DNA of 64,000 nucleotides from Epiperipatus broadwayi (Eukaryota; Onychophora; Udeonychophora; Euonychophora; Peripatidae), in assembly GCA_028023455.1 (NCBI GenBank), contig JAQFVV010000283.1, positions 1,167,377 to 1,231,376 of the forward strand, read 5' to 3'. A program made the translations under genes and the position numbers. The notes under the pieces are model-generated. The model was not told where the DNA came from. It saw only the letters and a list, made by a program, of their open reading frames with translations, and made no database searches. Of the stretch, positions 34,700 to 47,560 are shown in pieces. The stretch's first letter is position 1, and each line of letters opens with the position of its first letter.

Positions 34700-35690
34700 A
34701 AACGACTTTATTGCATGAGTTCTTCCAATCCCATTCAGATGCCATGCATCACATTATGAGTATTTCATGTGGATTATACTTTACATATAAAAGTTCTGAT
34801 CTTGGGACCTCCCAATCCTATGTCAAATGCACTATCAACTACATGAAACCATGCATATTATGATTTTTCACATGGATTATACTTTATATATAAAGTTCCG
34901 ATCATGGGACCTCCCAATCCCATGTCATATGCACTATCAACATCAAACCATGCATGATCTTTTTCATGTGGATTATACTTTATATATAAAAGTTCTGATT
35001 GTGGGATCTCCCAATCCGATGTCAGATGCACTATCAGCTACATCAAACCATGCATGACATTATGACTTTTTCATGTGGATTATACTTTATATATAAAAGT
35101 TCTGATTGTGGGATCTCCCAATTCTATGTCAGATGCACTATCAACTACATGAAATCATGCATGTCATTATGATTTTTTCATGTGAATTATACTTTATATA
35201 TAAAGTTCTGATCATGGGATCTTCCAATCCCATGTCAAATGCACTATCAACAACATCAAACCATGCATGATCTTTTCCATGTGGATTATACTGTATATAT
35301 AAAATTTCTGATTGTGGGATCTCCCAATCTGATGTCAGATGCACTATCAGCTACATCAAACCATGCATGACATTATGACTTTTTCATGTGGATTATACTT
35401 TTTATATAAAAGTCCTGATTGTGGGACCATCCAATCTCAAATTGGATGCTGTATCAACTACACCAAACTATGCATGATATTATTTATTGCAATAAAATAT
35501 TTTGTCAAGCATTGGTGGTCGAGAGGTCTGCGACAGCTGCTTACAAGCAGTTGTCCTGGATTAGCGGGTTCGCTTCCCGGCTGATGCTATGACACATGAG
35601 AAAAAAAAATTTAAATATTGAATTTAGTTATGACTTTTTCTTGTGGATTATATGGAATCTGTATATAAAAGTTCTTTATAAATGTCATGC
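34700..35690 (+). repeat. Minisatellite of ~100-107 bp units with 3-mer higher-order structure
   Basis: The 'atgcat' landmark recurs at 34744, 34851, 34950, 35050, 35157, 35263, 35363 and 35470 (spacings 107, 99, 100, 107, 106, 100, 107). Units share 'ccatgcat', 'catgtggattatacttt', 'tatataaaagttctgat' and 'caatcccatgtcaaatgc'. Units 313 bp apart are more alike than neighbours. A partial unit resumes at about 35625 beyond a SINE. Reading frames across the array are repeat artefacts. Confidence 0.92.
35510..35602 (+). mobile_element. tRNA-derived SINE inserted in the minisatellite
   Basis: GTCAAGCATTGGTGGTCGAG start, A box GTGGTCGAGAGG, anticodon-type hairpin with loop 'cttacaa', B box GGGTTCGCTTCCC, closing 'gatgctatgaca' complementary to the 5' end, then an A-tail. 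It splits the eighth unit of the array. Confidence 0.85.
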
Positions 35691-36198
35691 ATGTAATTTT
35701 GTTTTATTTTTAATAAAATTACATCTACAATTAATATTATTTAGTTTTTTGCATGGGTAAAAGTATACTGAAGGCATGGGATCCCTCTCCCCAGAAGAAA
35801 AATTTAACACTATACATGAAGCCTCCAATTTCAAATTTGCCTGGAGCTCCATAAAGCCATTACATATCTCTATAAATAAGGTCTTTCCCTTTATTATTAT
35901 TTTTCTAAAATGGACTGTTCAAGAAGTTGTTATTCTCCAGTGAACTGTTTCAAAGCCAGTTTGCTTAACAAGCAATAAAAAATAAAAATGAAGTGATTTG
36001 CATCTTGGATGTAAATTTCATTTAATATTTATGTGTCAGTTTAAACTATGCATAAAATCAATACTTGAGTTTTGCTTAACCTAAAACAAAAAAACATTCT
36101 ACTAATGGGGAATCAATAGTTAAACTATTTGAATTCATTATAGTATTTCATATATTGTATTTTAAACAGAAAAATATAATTTCCCTAATCAGTATTTT

Positions 36199-36307
36199 TT
36201 CCCCCCTCATATGTCAAAGCATCGGCCAGGAAGCGAATACGCAACAATTGTCTGCAAGCAACTGCTTGCAAGGCAGCTGCACTTACCTCTCGGCTACCAA
36301 TGCTTGA
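36199..36307 (-). mobile_element. tRNA-derived SINE, longest copy, perfect 14 bp target-site duplication
   Basis: CTAATCAGTATTTT at 36185-36198 and 36308-36321. Minus strand: GCATTGG acceptor-like strand pairs with CCGATGC after one substitution; A box TAGCCGAGAGG; hairpin GCTGC/GCAGT with loop CTTGCAA; an extra arm of about 20 bases as in class II tRNAs; B box 'gtattcgcttcc' (one substitution); 'atgagggggg' and A-tail. Confidence 0.9.
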
Positions 36308-36321
36308 CTAATCAGTATTTT

Positions 36322-38399
36322 GTTTTTAAAAATGTGTAATATCTACAAATTAATTACATTTACATTAGCATAATTGTTCCTAGACAAAAATAAACCAACC
36401 AATCAACGTACTGGCAACAAACGTTTATCCAGTTTGACATCACACTAAATTAATTAAAAAACAAAAGAAAATATTTGAAGATTTGCGATGATGAAAGTTT
36501 AATTATATCTATATATGAAATTGAGTCATCTAACTGAGTTGTTAAATGTTTCATAAATATTAATAATAAGGCATGTTAGTATTAAACATAACATTTTGAA
36601 TGACATTATTTTCCTTGTTTTATTTTTAGATACTGCTTGCCAATAACAATCTAGCATAGAAATTGAACAAATAGCCTTTTGCACTCCTGAAAACTAAATT
36701 TACTAATAGTCTACATGGTTAGATCATTCCCTTATATCAAAATTCACACTACTGAGTTCAGTTTGACTCTTGTCTTAGACTATCATTAATCAGGTTAACA
36801 ACATCTGAAAAAGATAGGCAACACTATGTGTCATATAGTTAGAATTTTGAAGTTAGAAATAGTTTTTTAAAAACAAAAATTATTAATAATTTAATACAAT
36901 TTGATTTTTAACTTAAACCATGATATAAAGAAGAGCAACTTCTGTTCTATCGCCATCTATAATAAACTTGCAGATGGCGCTATAATAACTATTCTTATTT
37001 GCTCAGGTTAACCATAGATGGCGCTCTTCTGTTTATAAAAAATTATCATTTATGTACTTTTTTATTTCAATTTGCAACATGTCAGATGTACACAGAATTT
37101 CATTTAATGCTATAATTTTTTAATTAAGATTTGTTTTTAAAAAGGATATACTTTTTTATTTATTATACCTTTGATATTTCTGATTTACTGGAAGGTAAAA
37201 CAAATAAAAACAATTTGCTTTAGAAACAAGTTTTTAATTTTCTCTTCTTTGTTGTTTAATCTTTGATGCGTTTATCTTTCAAATTTATTATATTGTGAAA
37301 ACCGCTTTTAATCAAAAAATAAAATAAAAATTGGTTGATAGTTTAAAATCAGTCTAAATCGATATTTTTAACATTTGAAAATAAGATTAAATTCTCAAAT
37401 TAATTGCTTTTTTTTTTATAAGTTAAAAAGCAACGTGCATGCTGATATATATATAGACAATATATATATATATTATTTACTTATAAATATTAATATCATG
37501 TTTAGTATAGTTCCCTGTAAAGAAATAACCAGAAAGACAGACAATTACGTAACATATCTTTGGTATAAAATAATAATCATAAGAGAGAAAAATCAGTTTC
37601 TAGCTTTAAATAAAACCCCGAATTTCTGGAACACAGTTTTAATAAAAAAAAATTATTAACACCTCGAGAAAGATTATTGCTAAAGATAACACTAACTATT
37701 TTAAAATTACATAATACTGGTTAATATCAGGGTTTCAAAGAATGAAACTTAATACAAATAACACTGCTTCATTGAATATATGTACATATACGAGGTTAAT
37801 TATTTTATGTATTTAAGTTTAGCTCATATGAGAAGTAAAATAATTCCAAAATGCATTTGTAGTAAGAGATGATAATCTGAATTTCTGCACTGGTCAATGA
37901 ATGTGATAAGATAGAATATTAACACAAGTAGTTAATGAAAACTATTTATGTTAATAAAATTTCGTTCTAACATACTAGATAGTACAAATAGTCTTTGTTC
38001 CACTGGATGGACAATATACTAATGTGATGTGACAATGCCTTCATGTTAAATAGAGTCAGAAGATTTGTACATGAGCTATATGCCAAAAATTTTATTGAAC
38101 GAGTTAAATATTTCTTTCCTTCAAAACTCTAATGTATACTAATCATCTCATTTACCTATCAATCCTTATTACCCATTTATTTTTCAAACTTTGTTTATTT
38201 CTTCATATTTCACTTGAACATATTCTGGTTCATTAACTCTGCAGAAGATATGGTGATCTGAGAGATACAAATCTTTTATTAAATATTGTTACATATATTG
38301 GATGCATAGGTTCAAGATCATGTGACTAATGTGTAATGGGTTTCATAAGGATAGATGATATTCTAATAATTCCTAAATCGGTGTTGGTGTAATTGTGAA
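36322..38399. other. AT-rich sequence; three copies of a GATGGCGC motif
   Basis: 'cgccatct' at about 36950, 'agatggcgct' at 36973 and 37016. No gene recognised; the 37375-37659 open frame is low-complexity. Confidence 0.4.
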
Positions 38400-38915
38400 A
38401 GCAACTTCTAGATTATAACTCAAAGTAGTTTTAAAAATCATGTATTTTATTATATAAATATAACGGCAAACATTAAGTGTTTTTGCTTTTTGTTTAACTA
38501 TTCAATACATACTTATAATAAATTTGTGTCTCAGATATATGATTTTTTTTACCATCAGCTTTATAATTTTTTGTTTAATAATTTCTAGATTGTAACTGAA
38601 AATAAATTTTAAAAAGCATGTATATAATAAAGGTAAATTTGCAGTACTTTTAACTTTTTTACATTTCATCATATAGTGAATAATGAATATACTTATTGTA
38701 TATACAGGACTACCACACTGCAATTTTTTTGACTGTACCCTTTGTTTTTTTATATTTCATTGTTTAATAATTTCTAGATTGTAACTGAAAATAAGTAAAA
38801 AAATGATGCATTTTGTTATATAAATGTTATAATCGGAAATTTATAGTACTTTTAAGTTTATTTTTGCATTTCAGCATATACACCTACTGAATATATTTTT
38901 CAGATGTATGTGATC
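38400..38915. repeat. Three tandem copies of a ~180-190 bp unit
   Basis: 'ttctagattRtaact' recurs at about 38406, 38583 and 38771, each followed by '...atgtattttRtt.tataaa', '...agtacttttaagttt' and '...catttca.catata'-type strings. Diverged. Confidence 0.75.
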
Positions 38916-40266
38916 TTCTGAAATTTGATTGTGACCTACACAGATATGATTACATTATCATATTATCATGTTCTGATATAAGCAAAAAGTCATAAAATCT
39001 TTACTTTTTTAATTCCCTTTATCTTTAAATTTTATCCCATTTTCTAAAAAAAAAGTATTCTTAGTCTAATTCAGTATCCTACCATTCCAAAAATATTATT
39101 TCTCCTATCCCCACACAAAGTACATCTATTGTTTAAAACTTTATTTAAGTAAAAGTATTTAATGCACTATATTATTATCATTATTTAGTTAAGGTATAGC
39201 CACATTTTGAATAGTGAACTATGATTATATGAGGATAACTGGGAAATTTCCTCACCAGATGTGCCAAATCCCAACATAACTAAAGAATAGGCTTCAATCT
39301 TATTTATGTTTTTTTTTATTTGCTTTATTTCAAAGTATGAACATTGGAACACATCATTGGTTTTGTAATGGTATAATCAATCCGTTTCAATGTTGTTATT
39401 TTTCTTCCTTTGCTATACTCTTTAAAGAATTATACATTTTTCTTATACATCAGATTACTTCATAGTATAATTAAAATATAATGATTACCTCAAACAAACA
39501 AATTGCTTTTCTTGCCATCCAGGATATTCTCAAAACTCCTAAAATCATATTCTTTAAAGCTTCCATATTTTTCTTATAATTATTTTTGGTGTTTATTTTA
39601 CTTTCATGAAAAATCACAAAAAATCCACTGCTAAAATATTTATGACCTTTTAATCTTAAAAATTTGTATATCTTAAATTTTTTCTATGATATTTATTTCA
39701 ACTATATTCATATATCAGTTAGTAATTATTCTCTTTTTATTTCATTAACATGCTGCATTAGGCTAAAGTTTATACTAAAGTTTATATTATACTAGAGGAT
39801 AATCTCTAGTTCAGTAAATGGTTATTAATAATCATTAATATATTTATCTGAAGTGGTTAGTGTCAAAATTATGGGTGTAGCAAATTTGATACTTATAAAT
39901 CATAATTAATTCTAATATAACATACTCTTTTATATTCAATGCAATACATATACATTATTTTATTATTTCAATCTTCCAAAAATGTCAGACAGTTTTGAAT
40001 TTCCAACAATCTTCTACAAAACACTCTGATAAAATCTGTTGAACCTAAATTGTCAGCTATTTTTAGAAGTTTAGATATAAAATATTTCTATTGCATTATT
40101 TAAAGTGCATAAAAGAGTTCGTTAGTTTTGTTGATGATTGTTAGCTTTTAGATGGCAAAATATAATATAATTAAACCAATGCCAATTTTGCCAATTTTTA
40201 AATTTTCACACAAGTGGCTTTCACTTTGAATAAAATTTGTAATAAAATATATTTTTAACAAAAAAA
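38916..40266. other. AT-rich sequence with no recognised feature
   Basis: Nothing supported. Confidence 0.5.
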
Positions 40267-40372
40267 CATTGCTAGCTGAGAGGTCAGCACAGCCACCATG
40301 CAAGCAAGCAGTTGGTTGCAGACGGTTGTTGCGGGTTCGCCTCCCAGCCTATGCTATGACATATAGGGGAAA
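40267..40372 (+). mobile_element. tRNA-derived SINE, slightly 5'-truncated
   Basis: Begins at 'gctagctgagaggtcagc' (A box region). Contains the extra-arm segment 'ttgcagacggttgttgc', B box GGGTTCGCCTCCC, 'tatgctatgacatatagggg' and an A-tail. Flanks share 'atttttaa', a possible short target duplication. Confidence 0.8.
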
Positions 40373-43300
40373 AAAATCATTTTTAAACAGAACTTTAAAA
40401 AATGGAAAATAATAAAACTCATAAATTTATTTAAGGAAAAGTTTATTTTTTATGTTAACTAAAATAATATTACTTTTTTTGTTCTTTCCCATAATGTAAA
40501 TTTAAATCTTTCTAAAAGCATTGTATACTTATAAAAATAAAATATATTTTATATTTGTTAAGTAAAATTATCATTTAAATGAATAAAAACAGCTTTGAAT
40601 CAAAAATATTATTTTTTGAAATGTTTCTACTGTATAAATAAAATGTAAACAAATGTTTCCATTTTGTACAATTTGAATTCTGCAATTTCCTTTCCACAAT
40701 AAAGGGTTTTACTTTTTCTGATAACTTCTTCTATCTAAGAATAAAAATGAAAACTAATATATATACTTATATAGTCACTTTTATTCAATTAGAATTATTT
40801 ATTGTAAAATTGCATTATAAATATTGACATACAGATCATTCAAATAGTGTATAAGTAATAACATGACCAATGAATTTAATCAGCAACCCCATTTCAAAAC
40901 ATAATCTGAATTTCCTAAGAGAGTTTAAAAATGTTAATGAAATCTATATCTTTGATATTAATTTTAAGGCCAGATACAATTACTGTTATTATAATTTTAA
41001 TCTTTTTTTTTACTTTTATTTTAATTCTGTAACTTTATTCAGGTTCCTTTTTAAATTCTATTAACATCTTCACAATTTTACATTTTTGGCTGTAAATATT
41101 ATGTTTTTCAATTTGAAAATTAAAACAATTTGTCATGGACTAGATCATGTGACATTCAAATATTAGAAATGACAAAGAAAGCTGCAATTCTTGTATTTTT
41201 AGCTGTGCTATTCTGCTACTGTATTAATCCACACAAAATGGCATTTATCTACTATGTATCCAAATCTATAAAATCTATCATTTATTGTTATAAATTTAGT
41301 CTACAGATTAAACGTCAACACTCATAATTCATCACATGATCACTATTGTGGAGAGTTTGCTAATGTTTTAGCATTCAGCTTTGGTTGACTGTTTCACCAA
41401 TGCAAAACCATCTTGTTTTATTACAATTTGTTTTAATTATCTGTACCCTATTTTACTGTTTATCAGCCTCGACCTCTAGACCTGAGCTCTAAAATATCAA
41501 CTCTAAACATGAAGTCAATATGAAGATGATTAACTCCAAAAAAATTCAAGAAATATTATACTCTGACTTTTATAAACTGTTATTGTTTCTAATTTGCAAG
41601 ATATAGAAGTGTATTGTGCAAAATGTATAAAGCAGGAAGATAATTTGAAGTGGATTGTATCAACATAAAATGGATTGTATCTGCATAAATTCAAACTAAT
41701 AAAACAACTGAAATATTGATTGCTGATGAAAGGTGCTAACATTACTTATCTACTGGGGATTATTATAATTTTAAATTAAATATCATATAAGTAAATATTT
41801 TAAAACTGAGTAAAAGAAACTTACCTATTTGTAAGTTAACAAAATATAAAATACCGCACAGAAATTTGGAGAGATTAGGAATATGATTTGATACTAATAT
41901 TAGGAAAAATTTTATCCAAATTAATTATCAATTTCTTAAATTTTTATAATTTGGAATTAAAATTTAAATAATCTTTTTTATATAAATACCAAATAAACAT
42001 TTTTAAAACTAAATGAAAAAAACTTATCTATTTGCATGTAAATCTTGTGGGAAAAAAATGAATCTTCACACTTAATTAACATATTACATTTGCATACACA
42101 CACCTATCAATATGTTATTTAAAAGCATAAGTAAATCACTTATGCTTACAGCTTATTGTTATATAAACCAATACCTACTGACCATGCTTAAATCAGGATT
42201 TGATCTTCTGAGACTGATATTTCAATTGACAAATTATTTGTACAAATTTAGTTTATTATTATACTATGCTTCAAACGCACATGAGCGAAGCTATGATTTT
42301 AATTATATTTTATTCTGGCTTAGCACTTTCAGGGCATCTTTGCTCCCATATTGCAGAAAAGAGAAAGCTTCTCATTTTTAATTACCTATGGTTTAGAATT
42401 ATATTATTCTGAATATATGTAAATAAATAATGTGTAAATCTTGTGAAAGGAAATGAATCTTCATATATGCACTATTGTATTGATATATTAAATTTACATG
42501 GGCTCATTATTTATATATCTAAAATGGTTAACAACACTGCAGAATGGCCCTTAATAGTTTCTATTTTCAAATAGATGTTTTTCATAAAAAAACAATGAAA
42601 TGCTCTGATATATCAAAGAACGTAACTTGGCAAAACACCTAAATAAAAAGTTTTGATAAAATTGACAAAACATTTTACTTTTTTCAATTACCCATTGTAT
42701 ATTATGCATTGGATTCCAGAAATGATATCTCTTGTTCCTCACTTTGTTCTAATATTATCTTTTACATTTGAAAGTCTTTTTATTGCATGTTCTATTTACT
42801 TATTTTTTCCATGATTCTTCCTTCAATATAATAACATAAATTGGTTTTTTCCTATTAAATTGGCATAATCTGACCACTTATTTTTATACAGATAGGATAT
42901 TATCATTAACAATATTGATGGGTCAATCTATCTTGATTTAGACATAAATAAATTAGAAAAAGAGGTGTTAGTATCATTGATTGTGGGTAATACATTTTTA
43001 CTTGTCACCATACTATGTGGAAAATTGACAACTGCTATAGATTTATTTATCTCAGAAATAACTTTCTTCATCAGCCATCTTGGAACAATGTAATCATTCT
43101 ATAATACTAATACAATTGCAGGACTTGCTTTAATATTGTAATGGTGACTGACTTTCTGTCCAACTATGAATATTTGATACTTCAATCACTTACTATAAAT
43201 TAGAATATTTCATTAATATAATATGAATCTCTGATTCTGCCTTAGTAGCTATGTTGAAATAGATTTATTTATTGTAGGTGGCCATAGGGCTAAATATTCA

Positions 43301-43464
43301 AGCTTTGATGCCCAATTCATCACCATTACCATATTAATAGTTTGTTTCATTTTCATGAATTGATGGCAATGCTCTAAGGAAGTCTGTTGAAGGAAGTTAT
43401 TTTTGAAAGGCAGAACAATTTGTCAACTTTTTCATGTGCTAAAAGTGACTACAATATTTAAATA

Positions 43465-43468
<4 letters not shown>
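40373..43468. other. AT-rich sequence with no recognised gene
   Basis: Several short open frames, none with a motif. Confidence 0.45.

Positions 43469-43504
<36 letters not shown>
43469..43504. repeat. (TA)n microsatellite, about 36 bp
   Basis: Uninterrupted TA dinucleotides, followed by a second shorter tract near 43588. Confidence 0.95.
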
Positions 43505-43507
<3 letters not shown>

Positions 43508-43607
43508 AAAAAAAGACTTATAAATCCAATAAATAATATTATATTTCAACCAGAGGACTGGTTTTCATCAGAAAGGTAAAAATACATATATATATATACT
43601 TAAGCTA

Positions 43608-44398
43608 GATGTAATTAGATGGGATTTGAACCCAGATTTTCAATTTCTCTTCGTCATCTACTCCATCTTACACAACTGATACACATGACCACATACATGC
43701 GAAAACGATCAATTATTTCCAACGTAAGTATTTCATGCTCAACTAGCACTTATCCATTGGTATGGATCATCATCTCCTGTATGCACATATATAATCAGTA
43801 CTCAATTTATATTAAGATAGAAAATCTTCAATCTTTAATGGTCAAGCTTCAATTTTCTCCATTCTCTAACTCTTCAGCCATTCATATCATTGAAAATCTA
43901 ATGCCAACATGTTCAAAGTCTATGTTTGTCAATTTTGTTTGTCATACCCATGTTGATCATAATGCTGACTTCTCGTATGTAGAACCTTAAGACCTGTATT
44001 ATGCCCATCCCTCTTATGTGCATTTAAATAATCTTAAGATCTACATATGAGGAGTCAAAATGACTTATGGTAACATGGGTATGACAACAGAATTGGCATC
44101 AACAAAATACTTTGAGCATTCCATCATCATAATTTTCAATACTATGAAGGACTGAAGAGTTGGAGAGTGGAAAAGATTGAAGCATGTTCATTAAAGATTG
44201 AATATCTTAATATAAACTGAGCACTGATTATATTTGTGTGTGAGAGATGATGATCTGGATCTGGACCAACAGATGAGTACTGGTTCAGTATCAAATACAT
44301 ATAATATAATCAGGAGTATCCGTGGAATAAAATGGAGTGGATGACTGAAGAGAACTTGAAATTCTGAGTTCAAAACTCCTCTATAGTGACTACAGTAA
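43608..44398. mobile_element. Family B repeat, full-length ~790 bp palindrome
   Basis: Left arm (about 43610-43985) and right arm (about 44040-44397) are inverse: 'gggatttgaacccag' against 'ctgagttcaaaactcc', 'ttatattaagata' against 'tatcttaatataa', 'catacccatgttgatc' against 'taacatgggtatg'. Both hammerhead-like segments are damaged: TGGATAA on the minus strand near 43755, CAGATGA with CAAAT on the plus strand near 44270. The 123-codon open frame over the left arm is a repeat artefact. Confidence 0.85.
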
Positions 44399-44499
44399 AA
44401 AATTTAGTCAATCAATCAATAGTATTCTGTTCTATACACAGATTCAAAGAGCATTCATACAGCTAATTCATCCATTTTCCCATTCCATTATGTTCATTG

Positions 44500-45900
44500 C
44501 CTAGATTTTCAATTTTACATATCTTTTTCAACTCTTACATTATCCAGAAAAATCCATCTTTTCTATCTTTTTTTCTTGTTTCCATTCACCATTCCCTCCA
44601 AAACTTTATTAAATTACTCTTTCTGCTTAGTATATATATCTAATTCAGTTTCTCTATCTCTAATTTTTTCAATCAATCTCATTATTTTTTTCAAAACTTC
44701 CTTATTTGTCATTTTATCCAACTAATTTTTTTATTCTTCTCCCTGACCACATCTCAAAGATTTCTGATCTGTTCCTAATTTATACCCATTATCCATATTT
44801 CACACCCATGCAACAATACATTTCACATGTAGCCCATAATTAATCTTTTCTTTGATTACTTTTCAAAGGTCCATGAAAAATTTTATTTCTTTAATAAATG
44901 CTTCTTTTTCCAATCTTATTCTTCTTTCAACTTCATCTTTGCCTTTTCCATTCTCTCTCAACCAATTATCCAAATCCATCCACTTGTTGAACTATATTAT
45001 CATGAATATTAACTTATATTTTTTTTGTATATTCAAAAATGCTTGGTTTTTTGACATTGATTTCATTCCATATTTTATAAATTTTTCATCAAATATACCC
45101 AACATATTCTGGAGATTCTTCTCATTCTCATCTATAAAAGCCATGTCATTTGCAAATCTTATATTTTCTATTATTTTACTGCCAATATTAATTCCTCCAC
45201 ATTCTAAACATCTATCTAATAATACTTTTAAACCAACATTAAAAAGCATGGGTGATATATAGCAATCTTGTCTAACTGCTGTTTTTTAATAATCATTTCT
45301 TCTGTCTTGTTTTTCAGTTTGATTTTTATTCTTTGCCCAGTACACATATTTCTAATCAATCTTTTGTCTTACCAAAATACTCATTTTTAACACAATAATA
45401 ATTTTATTCCAGATTACTCTACCAAATGCTTCTTTTTTACAAATCTGAAAAATGTATATCAATTCCTTTATCTTTTTCCAATATATCTTTCTGCAATCAT
45501 TCTAACAACATCAATAGCATCTTTTGTATTTTTTGATCTTAGAAAAACAAACAGTTCTTCTCCAACATAATATTCTATATTCCTATAAATTCTTTGAATT
45601 AAAATTTTTAATATTGTTTAAGCATGAAATAACAAGCCTCTTGTCCCATAATCTTCACATCTATTAATTTTCTTCCTTTAAATCATTATAGTTCTTGAGA
45701 AATCTTTAGACCAAATCCCTATACTTTCCTTAATAGTAATTTCTACGACCTCTTTTAAAAATTCTATATGTATTATATTAATTCCAATACCATTTTCAAT
45801 TTCTTTAATTAATTTAATCACTTTTTTTCTCAATATGTCCATATCTTGTTCATCAGTTCAACACATGTTTCATTCATGTTAGTCATAACATTTTCTTTTC
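44500..45900 (-). pseudogene. RTE-type LINE reverse transcriptase, decayed, second subfamily
   Basis: Minus-strand blocks in correct order: 'LRSKNTKDAIDVVRMIAERY' with 'KDKGIDIHF' (45460-45560), 'VRQDCYISPMLFN' (about 45240-45280, the GVRQGCPLSP-type RT block), 'IIENIRFANDMAFI' (catalytic FADD changed to FAND, about 45145), 'NLQNMLGIFDEKFIKYGMK', then 'VNIHDNIVQQV' and 'EVERRIRLEKEAFIKE' (about 44880-44990), then 'IFEMWSGRRIKKL' near 44750. Many frameshifts and stops. The blocks differ from the 56.5 kb family (no WAGH/DNRW tail), so this is a distinct LINE lineage. Confidence 0.75.
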
Positions 45901-47395
45901 TAAACAGATTTAATGTGTGCATGCATTAAATAAAAAAGATATTAGCACCCCTTTATCCAAAAAATGGCTTCTCTAACATCTTTTACATAAAACTGAATAT
46001 AAATAAACAACAGATTCAATTGTATGCAAATCCATTAAACAATAAACAAGTACATAAAATATTAGATTTTAATAAAATTAAGCTATGATTATGATCATAC
46101 TCATACCAAAAGTGCTTGCTAAGCTAGAATAAAAGTATTTAAACTAACAAACCCTTTTCTGTTTTTAAATGGTCAGATATTTACTAATTTATTACAAAAA
46201 ACTATACTGCAAATAAACTTAATTAAAGTAATAATGAACAGTGTATAAGCTAAGAAAGAAAAATTTCATAAACTCCGAACTAAGAAAACACCACAAGAAA
46301 GCTCATAGCAGAATAGAATACTTAAAGATAATTCTTCAACAACAATAGCTCCAAGCATGTTCTTAAACATGAAACTACATAAAGAGAAGTACATCTTATG
46401 CTTAATGGTTAATTTCAGTGGACATATCATTACAAAGCCACAAACGTTATTGCAGAATGGCAAGAAACTGTTACCCAATCAAGTCATCCTTTAGGCTAGT
46501 TCAATCAATCAAAAAGTACATATAGAGGATGAGTACAGATTCATGTCTCTGGGATATAACTGAGTGGTATGGATCAGTACTCCACATAACATCAATAACA
46601 GTCATCAAAAACCTGCTAGAAGAAAGTAGATATGATCACCAAAAAGCTAACTCATTGTTAAAGTACTAGAACAAATCAACAATGATTTGGCAGCCAAATT
46701 GGATGATGAATATTACAGATTGAAAAATGCATGACCAATGTGGTGCTTACCATCAGAATAATATGCTACTTAACATTGGTAAAAATAGAAGAAAAAAATC
46801 AACACATCCTTATTAGAGAAAGATTAGCATATAACTAACAGCAAAAATGTTGATAATGTACTCAGGTGTACATCTGAACTGACAATAATGGAAATGCACA
46901 ATGTATTGACCACTGAATTATCACCACAAGGAATAATTATCATGTGATAAAAGACATCAAATATCTAGACTTTATAATTGAAAGGAGTAAAAACAATTTG
47001 AATTATAAAATGCTAATAAAACAATTGTAAATAAGGGGTATGAGGCTCCCATAATTAAAAATCACAGTACGACACAAGCTTACAGGATTTAAATGATTCC
47101 TCTACAAAAACCAGCTTTCCTCTGATAGACAAAATGGATAGAAAACAAAATGTTGATGAACATCTAAAAGACCTATGCAGGCTAGATTGCAACTGAGAAG
47201 CATTAAAGAAGGCAAAAGGTTTAACATAAAAATGACATAAATTACCACAAAATGATAATGGATAGCATGCCTTATGTACCAAAATTGACTGATAAAATAA
47301 AAAATCTTTAAGCAAAAATACAATGTGAGCCTTCAAATACCAGTCTGCGTTAATAGATTAATTATAGCACTAAAGAATAATTCCCAAAGATTGTT
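45901..47395. other. AT-rich sequence; possible heavily decayed retroelement at 46.6-47.3 kb
   Basis: Plus-strand fragments such as 'EQINNDLAAKLDDEYYRLKNA' and 'DIKYLDFIIERS' vaguely recall the 'INDWA' and 'KYLGFIID' segments of Jockey/CR1-type RTs. Too many breaks to call. Confidence 0.25.
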
Positions 47396-47399
47396 ATAC

Positions 47400-47560
47400 C
47401 ACGAATGGAGGCAAAATTCTCCATACAGTAGCGCCATTCTGTGTAAGCCAGTGTAATCACGGGATGCAGGATGATTTGTGCATAAAATCTCTATAGTGCC
47501 TACTCATCCAATATCCCTAGATTAGTTTCGAGCTTATAGCATTCATCAGTGAGTTCGAAC
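47400..47560 (-). mobile_element. Family A repeat, left arm only
   Basis: 'ctccatacagtagcgcc', 'gcataaaatctctata', 'ctactcatccaatatccc' in order, ending at 'cattcatcagtgag'. The centre and right arm are absent. Confidence 0.75.
47500..47553 (-). ncRNA. Hammerhead-ribozyme-like motif (family A)
   Basis: Minus strand: CTCA, CTGATGA, stem II GCT/AGC closing ATA, then CGAAAC, mini stem III AC...AT, C, and return strand TAGGGATATTGGAT. Core boxes are intact; the inner stem I upstream strand is truncated. Confidence 0.55.

Noticed and set aside
34827-35584. Several open frames of 67-81 codons with repeated peptides
   Set aside because: They follow the minisatellite units and have no independent support.
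35510-35602. Functional tRNA gene
   Set aside because: A and B boxes and an anticodon-type hairpin are present, but the copy has an A-tail, mispaired arms and multiple siblings with target duplications, which fits a SINE.
43619-43990. 123-codon open frame
   Set aside because: It sits entirely in the left arm of the family B palindrome, and the other copies do not preserve the frame.
46500-47350. Gypsy or Jockey-type RT
   Set aside because: Only vague peptide resemblance across many stops; kept as a low-confidence note rather than a call.
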